Positions 6,528 through 7,516 of a DNA stretch of 7,516 nt are shown here, one piece after another (position 1 is the first letter of the stretch; every line of letters begins with the position of its first letter). Position numbers and translations under genes: made by a program. The stretch is from Deltaproteobacteria bacterium (lineage in GTDB: Bacteria; Desulfobacterota; DSM-4660; Desulfatiglandales; Desulfatiglandaceae). Location of the stretch: positions 1 to 7,516 of the forward strand of contig DUZB01000079.1 in assembly GCA_013349725.1 (NCBI GenBank), written 5' to 3'. The notes beneath the pieces are model-generated. The model did not search any database and was not told where the DNA came from. It saw only the letters and a list, made by a program, of their open reading frames with translations.

Positions 6528-7516
6528 ATGTTTGCAGTAATTATGTGCGGGGGGTCAGGGACGCGGTTCTGGCCTGCAAGCAGAAAAGCGAGGCCCAAGC
6601 AGTTTCTGAACATCACGGGCAAGGGGCCGATGATTGTGGAAACATGTGATCGTTTACGCCCCCTGATTCGTGATGAAGAGATGGTCCTGATCCTTGGAAA
6701 GCAGCATTTAGCTGATGCTGAAAAGCTTTTTGAAGGGCGTGGGATACCCATGCTTGCCGAGCCGGTGGGGAGAAACACCGCCCCGTGCATCGGATTAGGG
6801 GCCATCTACGCCAGATTCAGAAACTGCAATGGGCCGGTGGCCTTTCTGCCTGCGGATCATTTTATTGGAGACCCCGAAGCCTTTTTGAAAAGCCTTCAAA
6901 CCGCCGGGGATGTTGCGGAGGCGGGAGGAATTGCCACCATTGGAATTGTCCCGAACCGACCGGAAACAGGGTACGGATACATCAAAAGGGGAGGGTCTCA
7001 CGGAAAGGACAAGGAGCGTGAAGTTTTCAGTGTTTCCCAATTCGTAGAAAAGCCTGATCTGGAAACGGCCGTGACCTACCTGACAAGCGGAGCGTATTAC
7101 TGGAACGGAGGAATTTTCGTTGCGACCCCCGAAACCATTTTGAGGGAGACCGAAAGGCAACTTCCGGAGCTTTATGCGGGACTGCTGGAACTGGAAAAAG
7201 TCCTGGGGACGGAGGAATTTGAATCTGCCTTTCAGGGAGTTTACCAGAACCTGGCATCGGTCTCTTTTGATTACGGGATCATGGAGAATACCAGAGAACC
7301 TGTCTATGTTATCCCTTCAGAGTGCGGCTGGAGTGATGTGGGATCATGGGAATCTCTGTATGAACTGAGGTCTTCCGAACAGGACAATGAAGGAAACCTG
7401 GGCGATGGGGAAACGCTTTTTATTGAATGCGAGGGGACGTTTGCTTCCGGAAGGGCCGGGCGCACGGTGGCCTGCCTGGGACTTAAGGACTGCCTTGTGG
7501 TGGACACCAAAGACAG
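6528..7516 (+). CDS. manC: Mannose-1-phosphate guanylyltransferase (3' end cut by window)
   Basis: The frame is open to the window edge, giving 329 residues with no stop. The enzyme makes GDP-mannose from mannose-1-phosphate and GTP, feeding lipopolysaccharide O-antigen, capsule or glycoprotein sugars. The nucleotidyltransferase signature CGGSGTRFWPASR (7-19) with PKQF (23-26) binds the nucleotide; FLPADHFI (107-113 region) carries the metal-binding Asp; GYGYIKRG (148-155), QFVEKPD (171-177), YYWNGGIFV (190-198), SFDYGIMENT (246-255) and GWSDVGSW (267-274) line the sugar site. The sequence stops within VVDTKD, close to where a one-domain enzyme of about 350-360 residues would end. Whether a phosphomannose isomerase domain follows, as in the two-domain type of about 470 residues, cannot be seen. 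It starts nine bases after argJ and should be on the same transcript. Confidence 0.92.
   Translation, partial: MFAVIMCGGSGTRFWPASRKARPKQFLNITGKGPMIVETCDRLRPLIRDEEMVLILGKQHLADAEKLFEGRGIPMLAEPVGRNTAPCIGLGAIYARFRNCNGPVAFLPADHFIGDPEAFLKSLQTAGDVAEAGGIATIGIVPNRPETGYGYIKRGGSHGKDKEREVFSVSQFVEKPDLETAVTYLTSGAYYWNGGIFVATPETILRETERQLPELYAGLLELEKVLGTEEFESAFQGVYQNLASVSFDYGIMENTREPVYVIPSECGWSDVGSWESLYELRSSEQDNEGNLGDGETLFIECEGTFASGRAGRTVACLGLKDCLVVDTKD

Noticed and set aside
1..7516. CRISPR array, tRNA, rRNA or a defence system
   Set aside because: No regularly spaced direct repeats, no cloverleaf-like sequence and no defence-associated protein motifs were seen on either strand.

Overview
The window looks like a chromosomal segment from a Desulfobacterota (former Deltaproteobacteria) species, possibly near the Syntrophobacterales. 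The basis is the style of its SecA (an enlarged preprotein cross-linking domain and a C-terminal zinc-binding SEC-C tail), the tight secA-argJ arrangement, and a small acidic/aromatic protein that I recall only vaguely from that group. This placement comes from memory of protein families, not from a search.

Region 1 (1-1200) is AT-rich accessory DNA. Its one long reading frame, on the minus strand, joins a convincing secretion signal, with its own ribosome binding site, to the C-terminal half of an IS1634-type DDE transposase. The transposase keeps its catalytic Glu region but lacks both catalytic Asp residues. This is best read as the decayed right part of an insertion sequence landed in, or fused to, the 5' end of an exported-protein gene. 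Region 2 (1200-1570) has no convincing gene. It holds a REP-like palindromic repeat and a spaced inverted repeat.

Region 3 (1571-2249) carries two small convergent genes: a lipoprotein of the chagasin/I42 cysteine-peptidase-inhibitor family (+ strand) and an 83-residue protein of unknown function (- strand).

Region 4 (2250-2464) is a compact divergent control region. The unknown gene and secA are transcribed away from each other from promoters whose -35 boxes lie in the same 11-base sequence, CTTCCTTGACA, in inverted orientation. The secA promoter is close to perfect (TTGACA, 17 bp, TATAAA). Its leader contains a GC-rich hairpin and an in-frame 18-codon open reading frame whose stop codon overlaps the secA Shine-Dalgarno sequence.

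Region 5 (2465-7516) is a tightly packed operon: secA (preprotein translocase ATPase), argJ (ornithine acetyltransferase of arginine synthesis, 1 bp downstream) and a mannose-1-phosphate guanylyltransferase gene (manC-like, 9 bp downstream) cut by the window end. The three products act in different processes (protein export, arginine synthesis, GDP-mannose supply for surface polysaccharide), so co-transcription probably reflects growth-linked expression rather than one pathway. I see no complete new defence or mobile system. The most unusual items are the signal-peptide/transposase chimera and the secA leader.
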